A stretch of 64,000 bases of DNA from contig OY781043.1 of the NCBI GenBank assembly GCA_963676165.1, positions 62,001 to 126,000 on the forward strand, in the 5' to 3' direction. Made by a program: the position numbers and the translations under genes. The notes below the pieces were generated by a model. That model was not told the origin of the DNA. It searched no databases and worked only from the letters and a program-made list of their open reading frames with translations. The stretch comes from JAQIBY01 sp963676165 (GTDB lineage Bacteria > Bacteroidota > Bacteroidia > Bacteroidales > ML635J-15). Below are positions 8,668-16,952 of this stretch, piece after piece (the stretch's first letter is position 1; every line of letters starts with the position of its first letter).

Positions 8668-8808
8668 CTATTTATAGTTATGTGTTTTACCATTATTAAA
8701 TGCCAGATTTCTATCAGGTGTTAAATCTCTTGATTGCTCGTTTTGACAGCCAATAAAACATAATACTGCAAAAATTAGTATGCAAATACAAATATTCCTG
8801 TTTTTCAT
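8668..8808 (-). CDS. Small 46-aa lipoprotein
   Basis: A short reading frame from ATG (8806-8808) to TAG (8668-8670). It has a basic start (MKNR), a hydrophobic core (ICILIFAVLCF) and a lipobox ending IGC at residue 21, followed by a 25-residue polar tail (QNEQSRDLTPDRN). This is a textbook lipoprotein signal, so the mature peptide would be a tiny membrane-tethered protein. It could instead be the 5' remnant of a larger lipoprotein gene, given the decayed sequences around it. Confidence 0.5.
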   Translation of the reverse strand: MKNRNICICILIFAVLCFIGCQNEQSRDLTPDRNLAFNNGKTHNYK

Positions 8809-8842
8809 TAAATATGTTTTAAGATCAATAACGTAATCATAT

Positions 8843-8910
8843 TAGATATGCAATTATTTTCACAAAGTGCAGTTGTCTTTATCTGTTCATAGCTTTTATA
8901 ATATTCATCA
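8843..8910 (-). pseudogene. Decayed copy of the start of the 393-aa gene
   Basis: Read on the minus strand, this gives MNIIKAMNR, a stop, then RQLHFVKIIAYL. It matches residues 6-28 of the 393-aa protein (VNIIKTMDRQ, RQLHFVKIIAYL) with a CAA-to-TAA change, then loses similarity. It is the footprint of a duplication or loss of the operon's first gene. Confidence 0.65.
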
Positions 8911-9000
8911 CCCGTTGTGCACTTGTAAAAAGATAAAAAATTGTTCATTGAATCATTAAATGATTTGTATATTTATTTTGTAATCAGTTAATTAGATGCT

Positions 9001-9427
9001 GTGAACGACTTTATTCAAAATTACAAAATTATTTTGACAAATTTAAGAAAGATTGAAGTTGAAACATTTGTTTTTCCGCAAATTAGGAACCCTAAACTAA
9101 GTAATATTGAAGTTATAGCAATGAATCTAACAGCAAATAAAGGACTGTGTTGCACTCGGTGACATGGGGTATTTGTCTGCGGAATATCAACTAAATTTGT
9201 TTGAAAAAGTAAACATCAAATTTGAAACTTCTAAACGAAAAAATCAACACAATTACAAACCACAGCCATATGTTTTTAGAAAGTCTCGTAAACGTATTGA
9301 AACCTTATATTCACAATTATGTGACCAACTTTTGATGCGAAAGAATTTTACAAAATTTTTCGATGGATTTAAAACTAGAATTCTCTCTTCTGTTTATAAT
9401 TTCATTATGCTTATGCCTGTTTCATAA
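9001..9427 (+). pseudogene. Internally deleted IS982-type transposase remnant
   Basis: The first part (frame from GTG 9001: VNDFIQNYKIILTNL, EVETFVFPQIRNPKLS) matches the N-terminus of IS982-type transposases and stops at a TGA at 9160-9162. After an internal deletion of most of the catalytic core, the C-terminal part follows (GYLSAEYQLNLFEK, RKNQHNYKPQ, RKRIETLYSQLCDQL, GFKTRILS) and is itself cut short. No terminal inverted repeats or target duplication were found. It cannot encode an active enzyme and only records past IS activity in the island. Confidence 0.75.
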
Positions 9428-9450
9428 TCTAAACATTTAGACTTTTGACT

Positions 9451-11913
9451 TTAAAATACCCTGACCGGACGAATATAAAATGTGTTAGATTTAGGAATTG
9501 TGCTGGAATTTCCTAAAAGCATATTTATTGCAATCGCATTAGAAGCATCAACTTCGGTAGATGACCATAAAGGTAAATTAGAAACAGTTTCTCCACCTAC
9601 AGACATTATGGACATATCAACAATGGTTTTCTCTTGAGAAAGTTGTAGAAGTTCTTCTTCTGATGGTAAATACCAGTCTCCATAAGAATAGTCTCCATAA
9701 GAATTTGTATAGTTAACACATACAGTAGCAGCATAATTATTTATAAATGTGTCACCATTTTTTATATGTCTGACAATGATATTTTCGGTGTTTGCTTTTC
9801 CTGTGAATAAAGCATTTCTTCTCGCAAAAGTTCTAAAATTATCAGGACTCCAATTTATACCTGAACCAGCATTATCAATGGAAACAACCAGACCGTGCTT
9901 GCCGGTACTATCAACATAAAAAACCACACCTCCTTGTGCAATATCGCCAATTTCATAAAACCCTTGCGAATCAACATAAGCTTTTGTTGCAATGTCATCA
10001 CTTTCTGTTGGTGTAGGCAGATTTTTAATTTGTCCTTGGATCTCAACTTCTCCATTTTTATATACAGTAAAGGCATTACTTCTGTTACTACTGTTACCAT
10101 TTCCTATTTCAAAAAGAGGCTCGGAGTCAATCCATGAATTAGTACCACCAGTGCCTAAATTATATCTCCCTATTGCAAAAACATTGTTTTTTGTTTCTGT
10201 ATTATTTCCAATTGCAAAAGAATTTGCTCCCGAGTTTACAGAATTATAGCCAATAGCAAATGATCTTTCGGCATTAGATGTAGCATTATTGCCAATTGCA
10301 ATACTATTATGTGAAGAACAATAACTATCTGATCCAATAGCAATTGAATTAGTCTGTGATGCAAAAGCATTGTATCCTAAAGCTATTGAAGTTTCTGAGG
10401 TTGCTCTTGCATTATTTCCGCATGCAAAAGCCTTATTAAAGCTAGCAATTGAGTTTTTCCCGAAAGCCATAGTTCCGTATTTATTAGCTGTTGTATTATA
10501 TCCTGCAGAAAAAGAATATTCCCCAATATTATTGTTGGAGCTTTGAGTTGAGCCAAAATACCCGGCTTTAAATGCTGCTTTTCTCGGATACCATATATAT
10601 TTTACGTTTGATTCTGAGTTTGGAAGAGTCCCCTCCCCCAAAGCTCCTGAAAATACAACTCCATCTGTTCCGTTAACCTTGAAAGCTCCCTGGTCGGCAT
10701 TTATTTTACGACCGATTAAATAAGCTTCATTCAAAGAATTAATTTTAGGGTCAGGGAGAACGACAGAACCTCCATCTGAAAGAAATAATGTATCGTTACT
10801 AATGCTGATTGTTTGCAGTTCGTTTGTTGTAGATATGTCAATGTTCCAGTTCTCAATGTCACTTAGAGTAATATTCCTTGCGACAGAGTTCTCAAACACA
10901 GAATCGGTTTCCGTATATCCGGTTAAATAATTAAGGTCGTTTATAAATTCACTTAAATTTATGGGTGCTCCTATTAAATTATTATAATTTCCATCAAAAT
11001 CATTATCTGCATTTTTATCCCATAATGAAAAATCGGGTTTATTGGTAAGACCATTATAATCGCCTGAGAAATCGTCAAGTGTGTTGATGTCTAAATTTTC
11101 CGGCAAATCTGATAAATTTGTAAAAACACCTGTAAAATCATCGGCAGCATTCGTGTCCCAGCCTGTAAAATCAGGAACGTTTGTTAAATCATTATAATTG
11201 CCGGAGAAATCGTCGGCAGCATTTGTATCCCAATCGGTAAAATCGGGTTTATTGTTAAGATCATTATAATCGCCGGAGAAATCGTCGGCATCATTTAGAT
11301 CCAAATATTCGGGAATATTTGTTAAATCGTTATAGCTGTCAGAGAAATCGTCATTAGCGTTTGTATCCCAATCAGTAAAGTCAGGAGTATTCGAAAGATT
11401 GTTATAATTACCGTTAAAATCATCGCTTGCATCTGTATCCCAGTTAGAAAAGTCGGGTTTATTTATTAAATCGTAATAATTGCCACTGAATGTGTTTCCT
11501 GCTTTTTGTGCATATAAAGCAACAGGCACGCTTAACAACTGATTTGTTGCTGAGATTGTATAGTTCTCTCCGCCCTGGATGTCAACTTCTATTTTTAGAA
11601 AATATGGACTATTTTCCCAATTGATGCTTGCAAAATCGCCGCTTATAACAGTTCCTGTTCCAATTTCAATGTTAACCAATCCTTTTGTATCAGTTACAGG
11701 AGTTTGAGTTTCGATATAAACTTCGATACCGTCAGCAGAACCTTGCAGAATGCTTATTTGCATTCCTATACTTTGTTCGGTTATAAGATAATTGTTTTCA
11801 TCGTGAATTACTGCCTGATATTTAAACCCTTGAGTGTTTTGAGCCAAAACGCTTGTTAATAATAATAAGTTTATTATAGTTATTATTGCTTTGTTTAAAA
11901 TATTATTTTTCAT
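9451..11913 (-). CDS. Giant surface adhesin-like protein: fibre repeats, YadA-like head, DUF1566-type C-terminus (4th paralogue)
   Basis: 820 aa. Signal peptide at 1-24 (ends SVLAQ), then a beta-rich N-terminal domain (GMQISILQGSADG, IETQTPVTD) to about 135. About eight fibre-like repeats of YNDLTNxPDFxxWDTNAxDDFSG follow at 140-330, then a linker, then a YadA-like head of about 14-residue repeats at 470-600 (SIALGYNAFAS, SIAIGSDSY). A neck (FEIGNG, VYKNGEVEIQGQIKN, TKAYVDS) leads to a DUF1566/Lcl-type domain at about 655-820 (GGVVFYVDSTGKHGLV, YGDWYLPSEEEL, WSSTEV, RPVRVF). Probably an exported trimeric fibre with a lectin-like tip; this is inferred from the domains. It is the last gene of the operon, 24 nt after its neighbour, and no strong terminator follows. 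Confidence 0.85.
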   Translation of the reverse strand: MKNNILNKAIITIINLLLLTSVLAQNTQGFKYQAVIHDENNYLITEQSIGMQISILQGSADGIEVYIETQTPVTDTKGLVNIEIGTGTVISGDFASINWENSPYFLKIEVDIQGGENYTISATNQLLSVPVALYAQKAGNTFSGNYYDLINKPDFSNWDTDASDDFNGNYNNLSNTPDFTDWDTNANDDFSDSYNDLTNIPEYLDLNDADDFSGDYNDLNNKPDFTDWDTNAADDFSGNYNDLTNVPDFTGWDTNAADDFTGVFTNLSDLPENLDINTLDDFSGDYNGLTNKPDFSLWDKNADNDFDGNYNNLIGAPINLSEFINDLNYLTGYTETDSVFENSVARNITLSDIENWNIDISTTNELQTISISNDTLFLSDGGSVVLPDPKINSLNEAYLIGRKINADQGAFKVNGTDGVVFSGALGEGTLPNSESNVKYIWYPRKAAFKAGYFGSTQSSNNNIGEYSFSAGYNTTANKYGTMAFGKNSIASFNKAFACGNNARATSETSIALGYNAFASQTNSIAIGSDSYCSSHNSIAIGNNATSNAERSFAIGYNSVNSGANSFAIGNNTETKNNVFAIGRYNLGTGGTNSWIDSEPLFEIGNGNSSNRSNAFTVYKNGEVEIQGQIKNLPTPTESDDIATKAYVDSQGFYEIGDIAQGGVVFYVDSTGKHGLVVSIDNAGSGINWSPDNFRTFARRNALFTGKANTENIIVRHIKNGDTFINNYAATVCVNYTNSYGDYSYGDWYLPSEEELLQLSQEKTIVDMSIMSVGGETVSNLPLWSSTEVDASNAIAINMLLGNSSTIPKSNTFYIRPVRVF

Positions 11914-11937
11914 TTTATAATCTTTAATAAATTTATA

Positions 11938-14424
11938 TTAAAAAGCTCGTATTAGTCTTAAATAGGTAAATGAATCATTAAATATATTTCCGGAAAAAAA
12001 TGAGATTGCTTTTGAAGCATATATCCAACCATCGGGATTCGTATAATGTGAAAAAGTTGAACTAAGATATGTGTCTCCGGCAAACGCATTCCCCTCATTT
12101 GCTGTCGAAACAGAATTGATTAAGCTCCTTTTTTGGTACATTATACTTAATTCCATAAAAGAAGGAATATACCAGTCGTTGTAACTTACTCCATTTTGTG
12201 TGTATTCATAATCCAAGCATACACTAGTTGCAAGAGGGGCATCCGGGATATTATCATCATCGTATGGATCGTCAGGATTTTCTTTGCCGGCATATAAAGT
12301 TATTATATCGGTATTTAATTTTCCGGCATATATACCATCAAATCTGGGCCCTTTAAAATTAGAAAGATCCAATATTGCGCTAGAAGAAGCATCCTCAACA
12401 GAGCAAACCAAACCGTGTTTACCGGTTTCGTCAACCCAAAAAACAACTCCTCCCTGGGCAAAATCACCAATCTGATAAGTGTTGGTATTATCATAATAAT
12501 TTTTTGTTGCAGCATCACTATCTTCAGTTGGTTCGGTAAGGACTTTAATTGTTGAATTAACTTCGAAAGTTCCATTTTTATACACAGTTAAAGCATTAGC
12601 ACTATCTGTTTGCGAAGTTCCGTTTCCTATTTCAAAGAGCGGATCGGAATTTACCCAACCGGTAGCATTACCGCCCCCCATATTATAACGTCCAATAGCA
12701 AAAGAACCATAGGAATCAGCATTAACAGTATTACCCATAGCAGTAGAATTATCGCCTGTTGAAGATGAATTATCGCCTATTGCTATTGAAGATTTTCCAC
12801 TTGCTATTGATTGATAGCCCATTGCAATGGCATACATTCTGTTAGCAATACATTCGTAGCCCATTGCAATTGACCTGGAGCCTGATGAACTTGAATTTGT
12901 CCCCATAGAAAAAGAACTAAAATTTGTAGCTTTTGCACTATCTCCAATTGCGGTAGAACTATTGCCACTGGCAATTGAATTTATTCCCATTGCACTGGTG
13001 TAATCATTACTGGCAATGTTATTGTAACCGGTGGCAAAAGAATAAATTCCAATATTATCGTCATCCCATTGGGTTGAGTTAATTCCTCCTGAGCGAAAAG
13101 CAGCTTTACGAGGATACCACATTGTTCTGACTCCTGCACCTGAAGCCGGAATTGTGCCATTTCCGTATGATCCTGAAAATACAATGCCATCAGTTCCGTT
13201 TACTTCAACAGCTCCCTGGTCGGCAATAATAGTGCGATCAAGATTATAAGCTGTGTCTAATGAGTTTAATATATTTTTGGGCAAAACTGCAAAACCACCA
13301 TCTGAAAGATAGACAGTATCCCTACTAATATTAAGAATTTGAAGTTCGTTGGTTGCCGAAAAATCTGTATTCCAATTTGTAATATTGCCGGAAGTAATAT
13401 TACTGGAAGGCGAAGCATTAAAAACAGGGTCTGATTCAATCACTTCTGTCATATATCCTATATCATTAATAAAATAGCTAAGATTTGTAGGAGTGTCAAT
13501 TAAGCTACTGTATTGATAATCGAAATCGTTGGCAACATTTGTATCCCAGCCTGTGAAATCGGGTTGGTTTATGAGATCATTGTAATCGCCGGAGAAATCA
13601 TCTGTATAATTAATATCTAATGAGGCGGGAATAAACATATCGTAATAACTATTACCGTTAAAATCATCGGATGCATCAGTATCCCAATCAGAGAAATCGG
13701 GCTTATTGGTTAAATTATTATAATCTCCGTTAAAATCGTCATTTACATCAGTATCCCAGCCTGTAAAATCGGGTTTGTTGGTAAGATCATTATAATCGCC
13801 GGAGAAATCATCAGAGGCATCAATATCAATGTTTTCAGGTATATTTGTCAGATCGTTATAGCTCCCGGAAAAATCATCATTAGCGTTTGTATCCCAATCA
13901 GTAAAGTCAGGAGTATTTGAAAGGTTGTTATAATCGCCGTCAAAATCATCATTAACATTTGTATCCCAGTCAGAAAAGTCCGGTTTGTTTGTTAAATCAT
14001 TATAATTTCCGGAGAAAGTATTCCCGGCTTTATTGGCATACAAAGCGTAAGGGACACTTAAAATTTGGTTTATAGATGTAATGGTATAGTTGTTTCCGCC
14101 ATCAGTATCAATATCTGTTTTTATAAAGAAAGGACCATTTTGCCAGTCAATGTTTGAAAAATCACCACTAACAATTGTTCCGGAGCCAATTTCTACGTTT
14201 ATTAATCCATTTATATTTGTTTCAGGATATTGAGTTTCAACGTAAACTTCAGTTCCATCAACAGATTCCTTAATAATGCTAATTTGTATTCCTATTTCTT
14301 GCTCTGAAACAATTTCATCATCTGTGTTAAATATCACAGCCTGATAGTTAATGTTTTGAGCCCAAGCTACAGTTGTGAAAATAAGACTTAATAATGTTAA
14401 ATTTATTTTATTTATAGTATTCAT
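11938..14424 (-). CDS. Giant surface adhesin-like protein (3rd paralogue)
   Basis: 828 aa from ATG 14422-14424, which begins a clean signal peptide (MNTINKINLTLL, ending TVAWAQ). The frame is open upstream to 14610, but that part only reads out of frame through the end of the previous gene and lacks a signal. Domain order matches its neighbours: N-terminal beta domain, about nine YNDLTNKPDF/WDTN repeats, a PRKAAF-type junction, YadA-like head repeats (SIASGNSSTAIGDSA), a VYKNGTFEVNSTIK neck, and a DUF1566-type end (GGVVFWVDETGKHGLV, YNDWYIPSFMEL, LRLIRAF). The C-terminal WSSSE motif is changed to STFSHYTN, so its binding surface may differ. It starts 20 nt after the stop of the 2nd paralogue. 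Confidence 0.85.
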   Translation of the reverse strand: MNTINKINLTLLSLIFTTVAWAQNINYQAVIFNTDDEIVSEQEIGIQISIIKESVDGTEVYVETQYPETNINGLINVEIGSGTIVSGDFSNIDWQNGPFFIKTDIDTDGGNNYTITSINQILSVPYALYANKAGNTFSGNYNDLTNKPDFSDWDTNVNDDFDGDYNNLSNTPDFTDWDTNANDDFSGSYNDLTNIPENIDIDASDDFSGDYNDLTNKPDFTGWDTDVNDDFNGDYNNLTNKPDFSDWDTDASDDFNGNSYYDMFIPASLDINYTDDFSGDYNDLINQPDFTGWDTNVANDFDYQYSSLIDTPTNLSYFINDIGYMTEVIESDPVFNASPSSNITSGNITNWNTDFSATNELQILNISRDTVYLSDGGFAVLPKNILNSLDTAYNLDRTIIADQGAVEVNGTDGIVFSGSYGNGTIPASGAGVRTMWYPRKAAFRSGGINSTQWDDDNIGIYSFATGYNNIASNDYTSAMGINSIASGNSSTAIGDSAKATNFSSFSMGTNSSSSGSRSIAMGYECIANRMYAIAMGYQSIASGKSSIAIGDNSSSTGDNSTAMGNTVNADSYGSFAIGRYNMGGGNATGWVNSDPLFEIGNGTSQTDSANALTVYKNGTFEVNSTIKVLTEPTEDSDAATKNYYDNTNTYQIGDFAQGGVVFWVDETGKHGLVCSVEDASSSAILDLSNFKGPRFDGIYAGKLNTDIITLYAGKENPDDPYDDDNIPDAPLATSVCLDYEYTQNGVSYNDWYIPSFMELSIMYQKRSLINSVSTANEGNAFAGDTYLSSTFSHYTNPDGWIYASKAISFFSGNIFNDSFTYLRLIRAF

Positions 14425-14443
14425 CTTTACTTTTTTAAAGAAT

Positions 14444-16891
14444 TTAAAATTGTCTGATTGCACGTACCCCGTAGGTTGAAGTTTTGAAAATTGTTGAGCT
14501 ATTTCCATTAGTAAAAGAAAATATTTTGGCCATACCAGGTAAATTAGTAACTTCAGATGAGCTCCAATAGCTACTGCTGGAGAGTTGTTGTCCTCCATTA
14601 CTTGCAGCAACAGAATTAATAATATCTCTATTTTGATACATTAACTCAAGCTCATCAATAGAAGGTAAAAACCAATCTCCATAATTGCCAAGACTATCGG
14701 GTGAATTATAATTTACACAAACACCGGCAGCATAATCTACCTCAGGTTCTCCATTCTGAAAATTAGTTATAATAATTAAGTTTGTATTTCGTTTGCCTGA
14801 AAAAACAGAAGTTCCTGTAGCTCTGGTTAAAGCATATCCTTGATCCCATGGTACTTCAGAAGCTTGATCTTCTAAAGAAGCAACCAGCCCATGTTTATGA
14901 GTTTCATCGACCCAAAAAATTATACCACCAAACATTATATCTCCTACCTGATAACCATTGTCAACATAGGCTTTAGTTACAATGTGCTGAGGGTCTGTAG
15001 GATCAGTAACACCTGTAATGTCTCCAGAGATTTCAATGTTTCCATTTTTATATACAGTAAGAGCGTTTGATTTATCTGTATCTGATGAACCATTTCCAAT
15101 TTCAAAAAGAGGGTCGGTTTCTACCCAATTATTAGCATCTCCGCCTCCAACATTATAGCGTCCAATAGTTACCGAGTTGTATGATTCAGCATTTGTACGA
15201 AATCCCATTGCTGTAGAAAAATCACCGGTTGCGTTGGTGAATTCGCCCATTGCGATAGCGTTATTTCCACTGGCATGGGCATCTTTGCCCATTGCAATTC
15301 CATACTCTCCATCTGCAATTGATTCATTTCCAATTGCAATTGAATTATCTCCTGATGCATTAGCGTAATGTGATAATGCAACCGAATTAACCCCTGATGC
15401 ATTTGCTCTGTATCCAAGAGCTGTTGAAGCTTCTCCTGTTGCAGTAGCTGCTCGTCCTATGGCTGTTGAATAATCTCCTGAAGCTGTTGTTCTGTCACCT
15501 GCAGCAAAAGAGTAATTCCCGATATTTTCGTCATCCCATTCGTTATTACTAACTGTTCCTGTTCTAAAGGCAGCTTTTCTTGGATACCACATCATACGCG
15601 TACCACTACCTGATGCAGGAATTGTTCCTTCGCCCAAAGTTCCTGAAAACAAAACCCCATCTGTACCGGCAACTTCAAAAGCATCATTGTCTGCTGTAAT
15701 TGTTTGTCCAATATGATATGCGTCATCTAAAGAGCTTGCCCCTTTGGGTAAAACAGCAAAATTACCATTTGTCAGATACAGTGTGTCGTTGCTAATACTG
15801 ATAATCTGTATTTCATTGGTTTCAGAAATATCTGTATTCCAATTTATTATATTAGATTCGGTAATTGTACTTGCAGGTGATGCACTATATATAGGGTCAT
15901 TTTCGGAATAATATGTTAAATAGGCTACATCATTTAAAAAATGACTAATGTTTGTAGGGATACCGATTAAGTTGTTGTATTGACCGTTAAAGTCATCGGT
16001 AGTGTCTGTGTCCCAACCGGTAAAATCGGGTTTGTTGGTTAAATCGTTGTAATTCCCGGAAAAATCGTCAGTGGAATCAATGTCTAAAAATTCCGGTAAA
16101 TCAACAACATCGTTGTAGCTTCCGCTAAAGTCATCGGCAGCATTTGTATCCCATCCTGTAAAGTCGGGAGTATTTGTTAAACTGTTATAATTGCCTTCGA
16201 AATCGTCAGTAGGATCAGTATCCCAATTAGCAAAATCAGGCTTGTTCGTTAAATCGTTATAATCTCCTGAAAAATCATCTGTAACATCAACATCAAGGTT
16301 AGTAGGTACATCAGTTAAGTCGTTAAAGTTTCCACTAAAATCGTCGGTAACATTTGTGTCCCAGTCAGTAAAGTCAGGTGTATTTGTCAGGTTGTTATAA
16401 TCACCGTCAAAATCATCGGTAACATTTGTGTCCCAGCCGGTAAAGCCTGGTTGATTGGTAAGATCGTTATAATCGCCGCTAAAGGTATTTCCGGCTTTAT
16501 TGGCATACATGGCATACGGGACACTTAATAATTGGCTTATTCCTGTTATGGTATAGGCTTCCCCACCTTCGGGATCAACGTCGGTTTTAATGAAATATGG
16601 TCCGGTTGCCCAATCAATGGCAGCAAAATCTCCGCTAACGATTGTTCCTGTACCAATTTCAATGCTTATCAAGCCGTTTGTATTAGTTTCAGGAGTTTGA
16701 GTTTCGATATAAACTTCTGTTCCATCGGCAGTTCCCTGTAAAATGCTTATTTGCATTCCAACTGATTGATTGGGAACTAAATTATTAGTTGCATCTCTTA
16801 TTACTGCTTGATAAGAAATTGCTTGAGGGCTTTGTGCAAAAACTGTTGCAGTTATTATTGATGCAATTAAAAATGCGAAAATGTGTTTCAT
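14444..16891 (-). CDS. Giant surface adhesin-like protein (2nd paralogue)
   Basis: 815 aa with a signal peptide (MKHIFAFLIASIITATVFAQ), N-terminal beta domain to about 130, about nine fibre repeats at 135-330 (DYNDLTNKPDFTGWDT), a GEGTIPASGSGTRMMWYPRK junction, and the most regular YadA-like head of the four (ASGDYSTAIGRAATATGEA and similar) at about 455-590. The C-terminal domain carries GGIIFWVDETHKHGLV, YGDWFLPSIDELELMYQNRD, YWSSSEV and YGVRAIRQF. Its fibre region is nearly identical in DNA to that of the 1st paralogue (about 16374-16530 versus 18536-18692), which implies recent duplication or gene conversion. It begins 61 nt after the 1st paralogue. Confidence 0.87.
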   Translation of the reverse strand: MKHIFAFLIASIITATVFAQSPQAISYQAVIRDATNNLVPNQSVGMQISILQGTADGTEVYIETQTPETNTNGLISIEIGTGTIVSGDFAAIDWATGPYFIKTDVDPEGGEAYTITGISQLLSVPYAMYANKAGNTFSGDYNDLTNQPGFTGWDTNVTDDFDGDYNNLTNTPDFTDWDTNVTDDFSGNFNDLTDVPTNLDVDVTDDFSGDYNDLTNKPDFANWDTDPTDDFEGNYNSLTNTPDFTGWDTNAADDFSGSYNDVVDLPEFLDIDSTDDFSGNYNDLTNKPDFTGWDTDTTDDFNGQYNNLIGIPTNISHFLNDVAYLTYYSENDPIYSASPASTITESNIINWNTDISETNEIQIISISNDTLYLTNGNFAVLPKGASSLDDAYHIGQTITADNDAFEVAGTDGVLFSGTLGEGTIPASGSGTRMMWYPRKAAFRTGTVSNNEWDDENIGNYSFAAGDRTTASGDYSTAIGRAATATGEASTALGYRANASGVNSVALSHYANASGDNSIAIGNESIADGEYGIAMGKDAHASGNNAIAMGEFTNATGDFSTAMGFRTNAESYNSVTIGRYNVGGGDANNWVETDPLFEIGNGSSDTDKSNALTVYKNGNIEISGDITGVTDPTDPQHIVTKAYVDNGYQVGDIMFGGIIFWVDETHKHGLVASLEDQASEVPWDQGYALTRATGTSVFSGKRNTNLIIITNFQNGEPEVDYAAGVCVNYNSPDSLGNYGDWFLPSIDELELMYQNRDIINSVAASNGGQQLSSSSYWSSSEVTNLPGMAKIFSFTNGNSSTIFKTSTYGVRAIRQF

Positions 16892-16952
16892 TATTATATT
16901 TTTTTAATTATTGTTTAAAGTTTTCAATTCATCAATCTGTTGTTGAAATTAT

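Noticed and set aside
14425..14610. N-terminal extension of the 3rd adhesin gene
   Set aside because: The added 62 codons read the end of the 2nd adhesin gene out of frame and would bury the clear signal peptide that begins at 14424.
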